The translations under genes were made by a program, and so were the position numbers. From Oscillospiraceae bacterium (GTDB lineage: Bacteria > Bacillota > Clostridia > Oscillospirales > Oscillospiraceae): a DNA stretch of 29,132 bases. The notes beneath the pieces are model-generated. The model had not been told where the DNA came from, ran no database searches, and saw nothing but the letters and a program-made list of their open reading frames with translations. Shown in pieces: positions 7,800 through 14,824 of this stretch. Numbering within the stretch: the stretch's first letter is position 1; each line of letters opens with the position of its first letter. Where the stretch lies: contig JAFQSI010000180.1 in NCBI GenBank assembly GCA_017409645.1, forward strand, positions 1 to 29,132, read 5' to 3'.

Positions 7800-8663
7800 A
7801 TGAAAAAGTACGCTGAATATTTCCGCTGGGTCTTCATGATCGCCCTGGGCTGCGCCATCTTTGCCCTGGGCTTCGACCTGTTCCTGGAGCCCAACGGCCT
7901 GACCGCCGGCGGCATCTCCGGCATCGCCCTGATCGTCATCCACCTGGCCCCCGTCACCACCGTGGGTGTGGCCACGGCGCTGATGAACTTCCCCCTGTTC
8001 TTCTTCGGCGGCAAGAAGATCGGCATGCGGTTCTTCATCGGCTCCATCATCGGAACCGTTTTCTTCTCGATGTTTATCGACCTTTTTGCCGGTCTGCCCG
8101 TGCCTGAGACGGAGCCGCTGCTGGCGGCCCTGTACGGCGGCGTCATCTGCGGCGCAGGCCTGGGCATCGTCTTCGTCAACCAGGCCTCCACCGGCGGCTC
8201 GGACATCGTAATCCGGCTGCTGAAGCTCAAGTACCGGAACATGCCCATCGGCACCATCTCCCTAGCCTTTGACTTCATCGTCTGTGCCGCCACGGGCGTG
8301 GTATTCGGGGATATTTCCAATATGCTCTACTCCCTGATCACCGTCTACGCCACCAGCCAGCTCATCGACGCCATGGTCTACAAATTCGACTTCTCCCGGG
8401 TGGCCTATATCATCAGCAAGGAGCATAAGCGCATCGCCGACTCCATCAACTACGATCTGCGCCGGGGCGTGACCTATCTGTACGCCCAGGGCTACTACTC
8501 CGGCGACGACACCAAGGTGATCCTGACCGCCGTGAAGCAGGGCCAGCTGGCGGACCTGAAGGATCTGGTGGTCCGCATCGACCCCAACGCCTTCATCATC
8601 GTCCAGGACGCCCACCAGGTGCTGGGTGACGGCTTCGCCCGGCACTCCCACGATTCCCTGTGA
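7800..8663 (+). CDS. YitT family membrane protein (DUF161/DUF2179)
   Basis: A 287-residue membrane protein with about five or six hydrophobic helices in the first 175 residues. The motif LEPNGLTAGGISGIALI lies near 28-45 and ASTGGSDI near 129-136, both typical of YitT proteins. A soluble DUF2179-type C-terminal domain spans about 215-275. The biochemical role of the family is not settled; it is annotated as a probable transporter or membrane regulator. It starts 18 bases after the parC-like stop with an AAGAGGGGAA ribosome site, so it is probably on the same mRNA. Its stop overlaps the start of the following lipoprotein gene by one base. Confidence 0.88.
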   Translation: MKKYAEYFRWVFMIALGCAIFALGFDLFLEPNGLTAGGISGIALIVIHLAPVTTVGVATALMNFPLFFFGGKKIGMRFFIGSIIGTVFFSMFIDLFAGLPVPETEPLLAALYGGVICGAGLGIVFVNQASTGGSDIVIRLLKLKYRNMPIGTISLAFDFIVCAATGVVFGDISNMLYSLITVYATSQLIDAMVYKFDFSRVAYIISKEHKRIADSINYDLRRGVTYLYAQGYYSGDDTKVILTAVKQGQLADLKDLVVRIDPNAFIIVQDAHQVLGDGFARHSHDSL

Positions 8664-9739
8664 TGGGGCGCAGACTGGCGGCCCTGGCGGCCGCAGCGGC
8701 GCTGCTGCTCTCCGGCTGCGGCTGGATGGACGGCAGCTACGTCTCCGTGACGCCCCATCAGGTGGGCCAGAGCCAGAATACCGGCGGCAGCGCCAGCACG
8801 GTCAGCAGCTATGCAGAGCTGCGCAGCGCGCTCATCGGGCTCATCGACGCCGGAAGCAGCAAGGGGCTGTTCACACTGTCTGCGTATCCCCGGGCCGATG
8901 CGGAGACGGATATGGAGCGGGCGGTGGAATACGCCATGGGGGTGTATCCCATCGGGGCCTACGCGGTGGAAGCCATCGACTATGCCTTCGGCACGGGTCC
9001 GGGCGCAGGTGCCATCTCCGTGGACATCTCCTATCGCTATACCCTGGCACAGATCGAGCAGATCCGGACGGTCCGCTGGATCTCCGGCGCGGAGGAGGAA
9101 GTGGAGGACGCGGTGGACGAATGTGCCGACTCGCTGGTGCTGCAGATCAGTGGCTATCAGGATGTGGATTTCGGCGAGATCGTCCGGGAATATGCCCGGA
9201 TGTATCCGGAGCGGGTCATGGAGGTCCCCGAGGTGGAGGTCGCGATCTATCCGGACCGGGGAGACACCCGTGTGGTGGAGCTGCGGTTTTCCTACCGGAC
9301 GAGCCGGGAGACGCTGCGGTCCATGCGGGAGCAGGTGCAGCCCGTCTTCAGCTCGGCGGCCCTGTACGTCAGCGGACAGGCCGAGGACCGGACCAAATTC
9401 TCCCAGCTCCACGCATTTCTGACCGACCGCTACGACGACTACCGGCTGGAACCCACGGCGACTCCCGCCTACTCCCTGCTGTGCCAGGGCATGGGCGACA
9501 GCAGTGCCTTTGCCCAGGTCTATACCGCCATGTGCAGCCGGATCGGCCTGGAGGCCCGGAGCGTCTGCGGTACCCGGAATGGGGAGGACCACTGGTGGAA
9601 CCTGATCCGGATCGACGGCATGTGGTACCACCTGGATCTGCTGGGCGACCGGCAATTCCGGCCCATGACGGACGCGGAAATGACCGGCTACGAATGGGAC
9701 CGGACCCAGTATCCGGCAGCAGAGGGTGCCGGAGGATAA
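8663..9739 (+). CDS. Lipoprotein with transglutaminase-like domain
   Basis: A 358-residue probable lipoprotein. The N-terminus is basic (MGRR), then an Ala/Leu-rich helix, then the lipobox LLSGC with the modified Cys at position 19, so it should be anchored outside the membrane. The C-terminal 90 residues resemble a bacterial transglutaminase/protease fold: a helix GDSSAFAQVY (278-287), then G-x-x-x-x-DHWWN with H310, then YHLDL with D325. At the place where the catalytic Cys is expected from spacing, a Ser (S280) appears; a Cys (C274) lies six residues earlier. It may be an inactive, binding-only domain. The middle (about 35-260) is unrecognised. ATG at 8663 overlaps the YitT stop; a GTG at 8660 is the alternative. 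Translational coupling to YitT is likely. Confidence 0.78.
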   Translation: MGRRLAALAAAAALLLSGCGWMDGSYVSVTPHQVGQSQNTGGSASTVSSYAELRSALIGLIDAGSSKGLFTLSAYPRADAETDMERAVEYAMGVYPIGAYAVEAIDYAFGTGPGAGAISVDISYRYTLAQIEQIRTVRWISGAEEEVEDAVDECADSLVLQISGYQDVDFGEIVREYARMYPERVMEVPEVEVAIYPDRGDTRVVELRFSYRTSRETLRSMREQVQPVFSSAALYVSGQAEDRTKFSQLHAFLTDRYDDYRLEPTATPAYSLLCQGMGDSSAFAQVYTAMCSRIGLEARSVCGTRNGEDHWWNLIRIDGMWYHLDLLGDRQFRPMTDAEMTGYEWDRTQYPAAEGAGG

Positions 9740-9764
9740 TTTTGAAAAAAGATAAAAAAAGGGG

Positions 9765-9793
9765 TTGACAAATCGGAACGGCTGCGCTATAAT
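9765..9793 (+). promoter_or_regulatory. Promoter of tRNA-Gly
   Basis: A consensus TTGACA (9765-9770), a 17-base spacer and TATAAT (9788-9793). The mature tRNA starts 30 bases after the -10 box. Confidence 0.88.
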
Positions 9794-9822
9794 GCTAATC
9801 GTTCCGAGGGAACAACCCAAAT

Positions 9823-9898
9823 GCGGGTGTAGCTCATCCGGTAGAGCGCCACCTTGCCAAGGTGGAGGTAGCGAGTTCGAGCCTCGTCACCCGCTCCA
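9823..9898 (+). tRNA. tRNA-Gly (anticodon GCC)
   Basis: A complete 76-base cloverleaf with encoded CCA. The acceptor stem is GCGGGTG/CACCCGC, the D stem GCTC/GAGC, the anticodon arm CCACC-TTGCCAA-GGTGG, and the T arm GCGAG-TTCGAGC-CTCGT (one G-T pair). It is transcribed alone between its own promoter and terminator. Confidence 0.96.
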
Positions 9899-9905
9899 GA
9901 AAACA

Positions 9906-9936
9906 GAACCCGATGCAAAGCATCGGGTTCTTTTTT
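9906..9936 (+). terminator. Terminator of tRNA-Gly
   Basis: An 11-bp perfect stem GAACCCGATGC / GCATCGGGTTC with a three-base loop, followed by TTTTTT, begins seven bases after the tRNA 3' end. Confidence 0.93.
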
Positions 9937-9946
9937 CAGTTAAATC

Positions 9947-10024
9947 CGTCCTTACGGACGGGTGAAATCCACGACCGTGGATGAAATCGCCGGCGCGATG
10001 AAATCCGCTGCGCGGGAGTGGGAT
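9947..10024. repeat. Array of four short hairpins separated by GAA
   Basis: Four successive small palindromes (TCCGTCC..GGACGG, ATCCACG..CGTGGAT, ATCGCCGGCGCGAT, ATCCGCTGCGCGGGA) are separated by GAA or a close variant, giving the recurring GATGAAATC. No gene overlaps it. The pattern resembles intergenic hairpin arrays seen in Clostridia genomes; function unknown. Confidence 0.6.
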
Positions 10025-10036
10025 AAAACGCTGCCC

Positions 10037-10254
10037 AGCATCTTTTTCTGAATATGCATATCGACTTGACTCAGCACCGCACCCTCTTGCCTCCCACGCA
10101 GGGGGAGGGGGACCGCGAAGCGGTGGAGGGGGTGTGCCGCCAATGGTAGGACACTCCCCCAGTCAGCTTCGCTGACAGCCCCCTCAAAACGAGGGGGCCA
10201 AGAGTCGCTTCCTACTCATGCTGAGTAATGTCGAGAAGCATTTTTCTGAATATG
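10037..10254. repeat. Nested inverted-repeat element flanked by a direct repeat
   Basis: An outer imperfect direct repeat (AGCATCTTTTTCTGAATATG at 10037-10056, and a two-base-shorter copy at 10237-10254) encloses an inverted pair (TCGACTTGACTCAGCA at 10061-10076, TGCTGAGTAATGTCGA at 10219-10234, 14 of 16 bases pair). Inside lies a second GC-rich inverted element beginning near CTCTTGCCTCCC (about 10083) and ending GGGGGCCAAGAG (to about 10204). This inner part shares the G-run hairpin style of the element at 14874-15036. No coding sequence is credible. Together with the hairpin array it fills the gap of about 355 bases after tRNA-Gly. Confidence 0.65.
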
Positions 10255-10255
10255 G

Positions 10256-10287
10256 AAGACCCGGCGGTCCTTGGACTGCCGGGTCTT
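10256..10287 (-). terminator. Probable terminator of the PPC-domain gene
   Basis: A near-perfect 15-bp stem (AAGACCCGGC-GTCC and its complement) starts five bases past the stop of the minus-strand gene. The T tract on the minus strand is weak, so termination efficiency is uncertain. Confidence 0.6.
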
Positions 10288-10292
10288 GAAAT

Positions 10293-10727
10293 TTACTTCT
10301 CCTGGGGCCAGAAGTGCATCAGATTCAGGCCGATCCTGGCGTCGGGCTGGCGGTCGATCTCGCCGGGGAGGACCGTCATGATGATCTCTGCGGTGGCGCT
10401 GACCACAGCCCGGTTCAGGTGGCCGCCGTAGCACCGGCCGGACAGATCGCCCACGGCCATGTGCAGGTGGGCATAGGGTCTGCCCCGCTGGGTGGTGATG
10501 GTGCCGGTCAGGGACACGATCTCAAAATCCGCGTGGAACATGTTGGCCTTGAACTGCTTGGTGTCGGGGGAGTAGATGCCCAACGTCACATTGTCGACGG
10601 CACCCAGACCCGTAACGGTAGCCAGCTTGACCCCCTCCACGGCAGCGAGCCACATGACCTTTTCGATGATCTCATCGCCGGGATCCAGGCGGATCACATA
10701 GGTGCTGCCAAATTTCCGATAATCCAT
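10293..10727 (-). CDS. PPC-domain (DUF296) DNA-binding-type protein
   Basis: A 144-residue protein matching the 'plants and prokaryotes conserved' (PPC, DUF296) fold along its whole length. It has an N-terminal RLDPGDEI segment (13-20), TGLGAVDNVTLG (39-50), and the conserved histidines H87, H89 and H103 in HLHMAVGD and GGHL. The family forms trimers and some bacterial members bind metal at these histidines. A DNA-binding role is shown for plant AT-hook fusions but not for free-standing bacterial ones. The start at 10727 is preferred over the upstream ATG at 10751 because AGGAGGAAC lies seven bases ahead of it. It is monocistronic, with its own promoter, and diverges from the DUF5662 gene. 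Confidence 0.85.
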   Translation of the reverse strand: MDYRKFGSTYVIRLDPGDEIIEKVMWLAAVEGVKLATVTGLGAVDNVTLGIYSPDTKQFKANMFHADFEIVSLTGTITTQRGRPYAHLHMAVGDLSGRCYGGHLNRAVVSATAEIIMTVLPGEIDRQPDARIGLNLMHFWPQEK

Positions 10728-10760
10728 TGGGAGTTCCTCCTCTTTCTCCATTTTTCACAT

Positions 10761-10789
10761 ATTGTAGCATCAGAATTTGTATTTTTCAA
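10761..10789 (-). promoter_or_regulatory. Promoter of the PPC-domain gene
   Basis: On the minus strand, TTGAAA (10789-10784), 17 bases, then TACAAT (10766-10761). It lies back to back with the plus-strand promoter at 10800-10828. Confidence 0.65.
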
Positions 10790-10799
10790 CTGTTGACTA

Positions 10800-10828
10800 T
10801 TGCAAAATATTCTATCATGAATTATAAT
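10800..10828 (+). promoter_or_regulatory. Promoter of the DUF5662-GH13 pair
   Basis: TTGCAA (10800-10805), 17 bases, TATAAT (10823-10828). The roughly 85-base leader contains a hairpin at 10863-10892 (AACCGG..TTGTCC / GGACAACCGGTT) upstream of the ribosome site; its role is unknown. Confidence 0.65.
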
Positions 10829-10919
10829 GTTTTGTGACATAATTCACGGAAACACTTTTGATAACCGGAGGATTGTCCACGGACAACCGGTTACGCCGTT
10901 TCCAGAAGGGAGCGAACAA

Positions 10920-11483
10920 ATGAACAGGGCATGGAGACATTTCTGTACCATCACCCATCACAAGCGGCTCGTTTTGCAGGGCTGCTTCCGGGTGGGGCTA
11001 TACTGGCAGGGCATCACCCACGACCTGTCCAAATTCTCTCCCGCGGAATTTTGCGTGGGCATCCGCTACTGGACGGGCAAGCGCAGCCCCAATGCCGGAG
11101 AACGGCAGGAGAAGGGCTACTCCACCGCCTGGATGCACCACAAGGGCCGCAACCGCCACCACTGGGAATACTGGACGGACCTGAGCATGGAGACGAAGCG
11201 TTACGAGTCGTGCCCCATGCCCCGGAAATATCTGGTGGAGATGGTGATGGACCGGCGGGCGGCCTGCATGACCTACCAGGGGGATGCCTATACGGATGCG
11301 TCATCCTGGGAATACTATGAACGCTCCCGGGAGCGCAGCAACATGCATCCGGAGCTTCAGCGCCAGCTGGAGTTCCTGCTGCTCATGCTCCGCGACGAGG
11401 GAGAGGACAAAACCTTCCGTTACATCAAAGACATTGTTCTCAAGGGAAAGCCCTTCCCCTGGGAGCAGGAAAGAGAGGAATAA
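10920..11483 (+). CDS. DUF5662 family protein
   Basis: A 187-residue protein resembling the DUF5662 family of Firmicutes, whose biochemical function is not known. Conserved features seen are ITHHK (11-15), HDLSKFSPAEF (34-44), a GKRSPNAGE stretch (53-61) and the histidine-rich HHKGRNRHHWEYW (73-85). The clustered His/Asp residues suggest a metal-binding hydrolase of the HD type, but this is inference. The start is chosen at 10920 because GAAGGGAG lies eight bases upstream; an in-frame ATG at 10827 lies in the leader and lacks a ribosome site. It is four bases upstream of the GH13 gene, so the two are almost certainly co-transcribed, although a functional link is not obvious. Confidence 0.8.
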   Translation: MNRAWRHFCTITHHKRLVLQGCFRVGLYWQGITHDLSKFSPAEFCVGIRYWTGKRSPNAGERQEKGYSTAWMHHKGRNRHHWEYWTDLSMETKRYESCPMPRKYLVEMVMDRRAACMTYQGDAYTDASSWEYYERSRERSNMHPELQRQLEFLLLMLRDEGEDKTFRYIKDIVLKGKPFPWEQEREE

Positions 11484-11487
11484 GATT

Positions 11488-13050
11488 ATGGCCGCTTCCT
11501 GGCTGAAACATGCTGTTTTTTATGAAATTTATCCACAGACCTTCCGTGACACCAACGGTGACGGCATCGGTGACCTCCAGGGTGTCATCGAAAAGCTGCC
11601 CTATGTCAAGAGCCTGGGCTGCAACGCCATCTGGATGAACCCCTGCTTCGACTCCCCCTTCAAGGATGCGGGCTACGACGTGCGCAACTACTATCAGGTC
11701 GCCGAGCGCTACGGCACCAACGAGGATCTGGTCCGTCTGTTCGACGAGGCCCATAAGCTGGGTATCAAGATCCTGCTGGACCTGGTCCCCGGCCACACCA
11801 GCGAGGAGCATGCGTGGTTCCAGCAGTCCAAGATGATCGAAAAGAACGAGTATTCCAGCCGCTACATCTGGACCAATTCCGTCTTTGAGGGCGCAGCGCC
11901 CCTGCCCTTCATCGCCGGCGAGGCCGAGCGCAACGGCTGCTATGTGCTGAACTACTTCAAGTGCCAGCCCGCCCTGAATTACGGCTTCTACAAGCCTGCG
12001 GCATCCTGGCAGGAGGGCGTGGACGGCCCCAACGCCGTCAAGACCCGCAACGCCATGGCCGACGTGATCCGCTTCTGGCTGGAGAAGGGCGCCGACGGCT
12101 TCCGTGTGGACATGGCCGACTCCCTGGTCAAGCTGGACGGCCCCAACAAGGAGGGCACCGTCCACGTCTGGCAGGAGATCCTGGGACCCATCCATGAGGA
12201 GTATCCCGAGGCCACCTTCGTCTCCGAGTGGAACAACCCCTCTCAGGCTCTGCGGGCAGGCTTCGACATGGACTTCTTCCTGGAGTGGCGGGGCAACGGC
12301 TACTCCACCATGATGCGCGACTTCGACGAGACACCCGACGGCGAGGTCATCAGCCCCAACGGCGGCTACTTTGCCAAGCACTCCTGCTCCGACGTCAGCC
12401 GCTTCCTGAAGGACTATCTGCCCAAGTACGAGGACACCAGGGATCTGGGCCTGTACTGCTTCATCACCTGCAACCATGATATGCTGCGTCCCACCGCTGG
12501 CCTGAGCGAGGACGAGCTGCGGCTGGCCTACGCCTGGATCTACACCATGCCCGGCGCACCCTTCCTGTACTTCGGCGACGAGCTGGCCCTGCGTCAGCGG
12601 CTGCTGAAGACCAAGGAGGGCTCCTACCGCCGCACCGGCGCCCGGGCCCCCATGCAGTGGAACGCCGGAAAGAACAAGGGCTTCTCCGACACTGACGGCG
12701 AGCTGTACCTGCCGGTCGACACCGATCCCAACGCTCCCAACGTCGAGGCCCAGGAGAAGGATCCCGCCTCCATGCTGAACTTCGTCCGGGGCCTGATCGC
12801 CCTGCGCCAGAATAACGCCGATCTGGGCAACTACAGCCCCTTCGAGGTCTACTCCGCCGAGGAAGGAAGCCGGGTCTTCGCCTACAAGCGCGGCGATCTG
12901 CTCGTCGCCATGAATCCCGGCGTGGACACCGAGGAGCTGATGCTCGACGGCGCTTACGAGAGCATCTATGCCCTGGGCGTCAGCGTCATCCGTGAGGACA
13001 AGCTGACCCTGGGCAGCCAGAGCTTCGTGGTGCTGAAGCCCATCAAGTAA
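11488..13050 (+). CDS. GH13 alpha-amylase family glycosidase
   Basis: A cytoplasmic (no signal peptide) 520-residue GH13 enzyme acting on alpha-glucosidic sugars. The order of motifs is standard: FYEIYPQTFRDTNGDGIGD (11-29), region I DLVPGHTS (98-105), region II GFRVDMAD with the nucleophile D208, region III FVSEW with acid/base E247, and region IV TCNHD with transition-state D331. Region I has Gly where most family members have Asn (usually xxxNH). The protein resembles oligo-1,6-glucosidase, trehalose and sucrose-active subfamilies; exact substrate cannot be read from sequence. A C-terminal beta domain closes the chain at 455-520. The start at 11488 is preferred to in-frame upstream ATGs because those lie inside the DUF5662 gene. 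It uses an AGAGAGGAA ribosome site overlapping the previous stop. Confidence 0.88.
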   Translation: MAASWLKHAVFYEIYPQTFRDTNGDGIGDLQGVIEKLPYVKSLGCNAIWMNPCFDSPFKDAGYDVRNYYQVAERYGTNEDLVRLFDEAHKLGIKILLDLVPGHTSEEHAWFQQSKMIEKNEYSSRYIWTNSVFEGAAPLPFIAGEAERNGCYVLNYFKCQPALNYGFYKPAASWQEGVDGPNAVKTRNAMADVIRFWLEKGADGFRVDMADSLVKLDGPNKEGTVHVWQEILGPIHEEYPEATFVSEWNNPSQALRAGFDMDFFLEWRGNGYSTMMRDFDETPDGEVISPNGGYFAKHSCSDVSRFLKDYLPKYEDTRDLGLYCFITCNHDMLRPTAGLSEDELRLAYAWIYTMPGAPFLYFGDELALRQRLLKTKEGSYRRTGARAPMQWNAGKNKGFSDTDGELYLPVDTDPNAPNVEAQEKDPASMLNFVRGLIALRQNNADLGNYSPFEVYSAEEGSRVFAYKRGDLLVAMNPGVDTEELMLDGAYESIYALGVSVIREDKLTLGSQSFVVLKPIK

Positions 13051-13055
13051 GCCGA

Positions 13056-13089
13056 TTTGGGGCAGGGAAACCTGCCCCAAAAATTTTTT
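13056..13089 (+). terminator. Terminator of the GH13 gene
   Basis: An 11-bp stem TTTGGGGCAGG / CCTGCCCCAAA with a GAAA loop is followed by AATTTTTTG, six bases after the stop. Confidence 0.92.
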
Positions 13090-13109
13090 GAGAAATTTGA
13101 AAAAAGTGC

Positions 13110-13137
13110 TTGACATTTTTGGAATCCTGAGTATAAT
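13110..13137 (+). promoter_or_regulatory. Promoter of tRNA-Gln
   Basis: TTGACA (13110-13115), 16 bases, TATAAT (13132-13137). A 46-base leader with a small TTGCT..CAGCAA hairpin precedes the tRNA. Confidence 0.85.
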
Positions 13138-13183
13138 AAGCCATGTTGCTACTGAACAGCAACTGTGTCAGAGACAAATTGAT

Positions 13184-13257
13184 AGAGGATTAGTGTAACG
13201 GTAGCACACCGGACTCTGACTCCGTTCGCGGGGGTTCGAATCCCTCATCCTCTGCCA
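13184..13257 (+). tRNA. tRNA-Gln (anticodon CTG)
   Basis: A 74-base cloverleaf with encoded CCA. The acceptor stem is AGAGGAT/ATCCTCT, the D stem GTG/CAC, the anticodon loop CTCTGAC with CTG at 13216-13218, and the T arm GGGGG-TTCGAAT-CCCTC (one G-T pair). The first pair of the anticodon stem (C-T) is mismatched. It has its own promoter and terminator and lies directly upstream of AT-rich foreign-looking DNA. Confidence 0.92.
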
Positions 13258-13260
13258 AAG

Positions 13261-13302
13261 AATAACCGCAACTTTGATACAAGTTGCGGTTATTTTGTTT
13301 TT
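13261..13302 (+). terminator. Terminator of tRNA-Gln
   Basis: A 14-bp perfect stem AATAACCGCAACTT / AAGTTGCGGTTATT with a six-base loop, followed by TTGTTTTT. Confidence 0.92.
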
Positions 13303-13334
13303 GTGGTATAATGAAGAAAAAAGGTGGTGATTGC

Positions 13335-13790
13335 ATGAATGAAAAGCAAAGTATTTATACATTGACCGTTAGTACTCCAGATGGAGTGATTGATTTACCT
13401 ATCCAGCATAGAGTAGTTAATGAAAATGATGATAATATGCAAACAACAATCAGCGTCATAATCGAAGGACACGAAATGCGATTTGATGCAGAAACAACAG
13501 AAGATGTGTTGATTAAGCTTGCAAAAAAGCTACCTATTGGCTGGAATATTAAGTCTTGTTTATCTTGTCGCTACGGGCATTTTTGCCCTGTTGGGAATGC
13601 AGACAACGAGTTGTTTTGCGTGACCGAATTTGAACCAAAAGAAATCAGTGATTTATGGCAAGTTACAGAAGATGATGCGGAACGAAACAAAAGAAGCAGA
13701 AATCTCTTCCACCTTTGTGAACAATACTTACCACAAGCAAGTGACTATTTCACTTATAGCGACTACCTTTCAGAGATAAATCACCCCTAA
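13335..13790 (+). CDS. Hypothetical protein with Cys/His cluster, AT-rich orphan
   Basis: A 151-residue soluble protein that I do not recognise. Residues 1-70 look like a beta-rich domain (VSTPDGVIDLPI, then EGHEMRFDAETTEDVL). The second half carries C75-x2-C78-x3-H82-x-C84-x10-C95, in CLSCRYGHFCPVG and LFCVTEF, which could hold zinc or an iron-sulfur cluster. The C-terminus is acidic and aromatic (DYFTYSDYL). The start at 13335 has AAGGTGGTG upstream; an ATG at 13311 (MKKKGGDC) is a weaker option. Codon use is clearly more A/T-rich than in neighbouring genes, and it sits 77 bases after tRNA-Gln. Acquisition by horizontal transfer at the tRNA is likely. A real promoter is not clear: TTGTTTTTGTGGTATAATG (from about 13295) may provide one, with TATAAT at 13307-13312. 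Confidence 0.7.
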   Translation: MNEKQSIYTLTVSTPDGVIDLPIQHRVVNENDDNMQTTISVIIEGHEMRFDAETTEDVLIKLAKKLPIGWNIKSCLSCRYGHFCPVGNADNELFCVTEFEPKEISDLWQVTEDDAERNKRSRNLFHLCEQYLPQASDYFTYSDYLSEINHP

Positions 13791-13791
13791 A

Positions 13792-13862
13792 TGCACCCCC
13801 CTAAATCCAATTTGCACCCCCTTGACAAGAAAATGCACCCCCTAACCTCAAAAGGGGGTGCA
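13792..13862. repeat. Three 21-base phased TGCACCCCC repeats plus an inverted copy
   Basis: TGCACCCCC occurs at 13792, 13813 and 13834, an exact 21-base period (two DNA turns). The third copy pairs with an inverted AGGGGGTGCA at 13853-13862 to form a hairpin followed by TTTGTATT, so it may also terminate the preceding gene. The spacing puts all copies on one face of the helix, as in binding arrays for recombinases or regulators. It begins only two bases after the orphan gene's stop. Confidence 0.75.
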
Positions 13863-13897
13863 TTTGTATTAAAATTAGGGTTAGTCTTCAAAAAGAG

Positions 13898-13929
13898 AAC
13901 CACACCAAACGGTGTGGTTTTTCTTTTTT
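13898..13929 (+). terminator. Second terminator downstream of the orphan gene
   Basis: Stem AACCACACC / GGTGTGGTT with AAAC loop, followed by a T-rich tract (TTTCTTTTTTC). Plus-strand orientation fits the Cys-cluster gene. Confidence 0.85.
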
Positions 13930-13947
13930 CTACTATTTCTGCTGAAA

Positions 13948-13975
13948 CCCCGCCGAACCGTATGGTCCGGCGGGG
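13948..13975 (-). terminator. Terminator of the minus-strand membrane protein gene
   Basis: An 8-bp GC stem CCCCGCCG / CGGCGGGG extended by imperfect pairs begins eight bases beyond the stop at 13983 and is followed on the minus strand by TTTC. Confidence 0.6.
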
Positions 13976-13982
13976 TCGGTTC

Positions 13983-14741
13983 TTAACGAAGTCCCATCCA
14001 ATAGCCACAGAGGATCACGCCGGTCAGGAAAGTCCAGCCGATGGTCCGGCTGGCCAGCTCCCAGTCCGAGGGCTCGGCATTGTCGGGATCCCGGACCCGG
14101 AAGGAAAGGCCGTAGCGGAACAGCTCGTCGGCAAAGAGGATGGACACCGCCGTCGCAGCGGAGAAAAACAGCGTGACCAGATAGACGGGCCAGTGGCCCC
14201 TGTGTTCCGGCTCCGGTCCCCGGAGAAGCCGGAGGATGGTCCCGGCGTCGGGGGCGTGGACATCCACGATATTCCCGTCTCCGTCCACCACGGTACCGTC
14301 GCTCAGGGTGGCGGTGAAGGTGACGATGGGAGCGCCGTCGCCGGACAGCAGCATCAGCTCGCCGTCAAGCTCCGTGACGCTGCCCCGGAAGAAGGGATGT
14401 CCGTCCTCCAGGATCTCCACGCCGGTGCTGCCCACAGCCAGGAGCCCCTCGTCGGTAACGGCGGTGGGGTCCTCCCGGGCGGTGTAGGGGCCGTAGGTCT
14501 TGCTGCCCAGCCGGAAGGTGACGGTGTCGGTGCCGACGGTGAAGAGGGCGTCGGCCCCGTCGATGGTGCCCTCGTACAGCGTCACACCGCCCTCGGTCCG
14601 GGGGACCAGGATAGCATCGCAGTACGCAAAGCCCACCCTGGAGGTGACGAAGCCGTACACGGCGCCAAAGCCCACCGCCATCACGAGCAGCAACAGCAAA
14701 AGCAGCTTCGGATATCGGTCCAATTCACGGATACGTTCCAT
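13983..14741 (-). CDS. Unrecognised membrane protein
   Basis: A 252-residue protein of no family I can name. It has a membrane helix near 11-33 (LLLLLLLVMAVGFGAVYG), then an extracytoplasmic region of about 140 residues. That region is rich in short beta repeats (GVTLYEGTIDGADALF, GTVVDGDGNIVDV). Two further helices follow near 183-202 and 230-250, and between them a charged loop. The start at 14741 is preferred because AAGGAGGTG lies six bases upstream; an ATG at 14795 has no ribosome site and falls at the promoter. It has its own promoter (14767-14795). It shares the helix, beta-domain, helix plan with the gene at 15632-16681, so the two may be distant relatives. Confidence 0.75.
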   Translation of the reverse strand: MERIRELDRYPKLLLLLLLVMAVGFGAVYGFVTSRVGFAYCDAILVPRTEGGVTLYEGTIDGADALFTVGTDTVTFRLGSKTYGPYTAREDPTAVTDEGLLAVGSTGVEILEDGHPFFRGSVTELDGELMLLSGDGAPIVTFTATLSDGTVVDGDGNIVDVHAPDAGTILRLLRGPEPEHRGHWPVYLVTLFFSAATAVSILFADELFRYGLSFRVRDPDNAEPSDWELASRTIGWTFLTGVILCGYWMGLR

Positions 14742-14766
14742 GGTCAGCACCTCCTTTGTGGATATC

Positions 14767-14795
14767 ATTTTATCATAGTTCCGGTCCCTGCGCAA
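14767..14795 (-). promoter_or_regulatory. Promoter of the 13983-14741 membrane protein
   Basis: On the minus strand TTGCGC (14795-14790), 17 bases, TAAAAT (14772-14767). The match is moderate. Confidence 0.5.
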
Positions 14796-14824
14796 TCGGA
14801 TGGTGGGAAATTAAGATATTAAGC

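Noticed and set aside
9947..10254. Possible CRISPR array in the repeat-rich gap
   Set aside because: Repeats are short palindromes without constant-length spacers, and no cas gene is near.
11440..13116. Minus-strand open frame opposite the GH13 gene
   Set aside because: Shadow of a gene with all four GH13 regions; no start signal.
13184..13930. Complete integrative element at tRNA-Gln
   Set aside because: No integrase is present and no second copy of the tRNA 3' end was found downstream to mark an attachment site.
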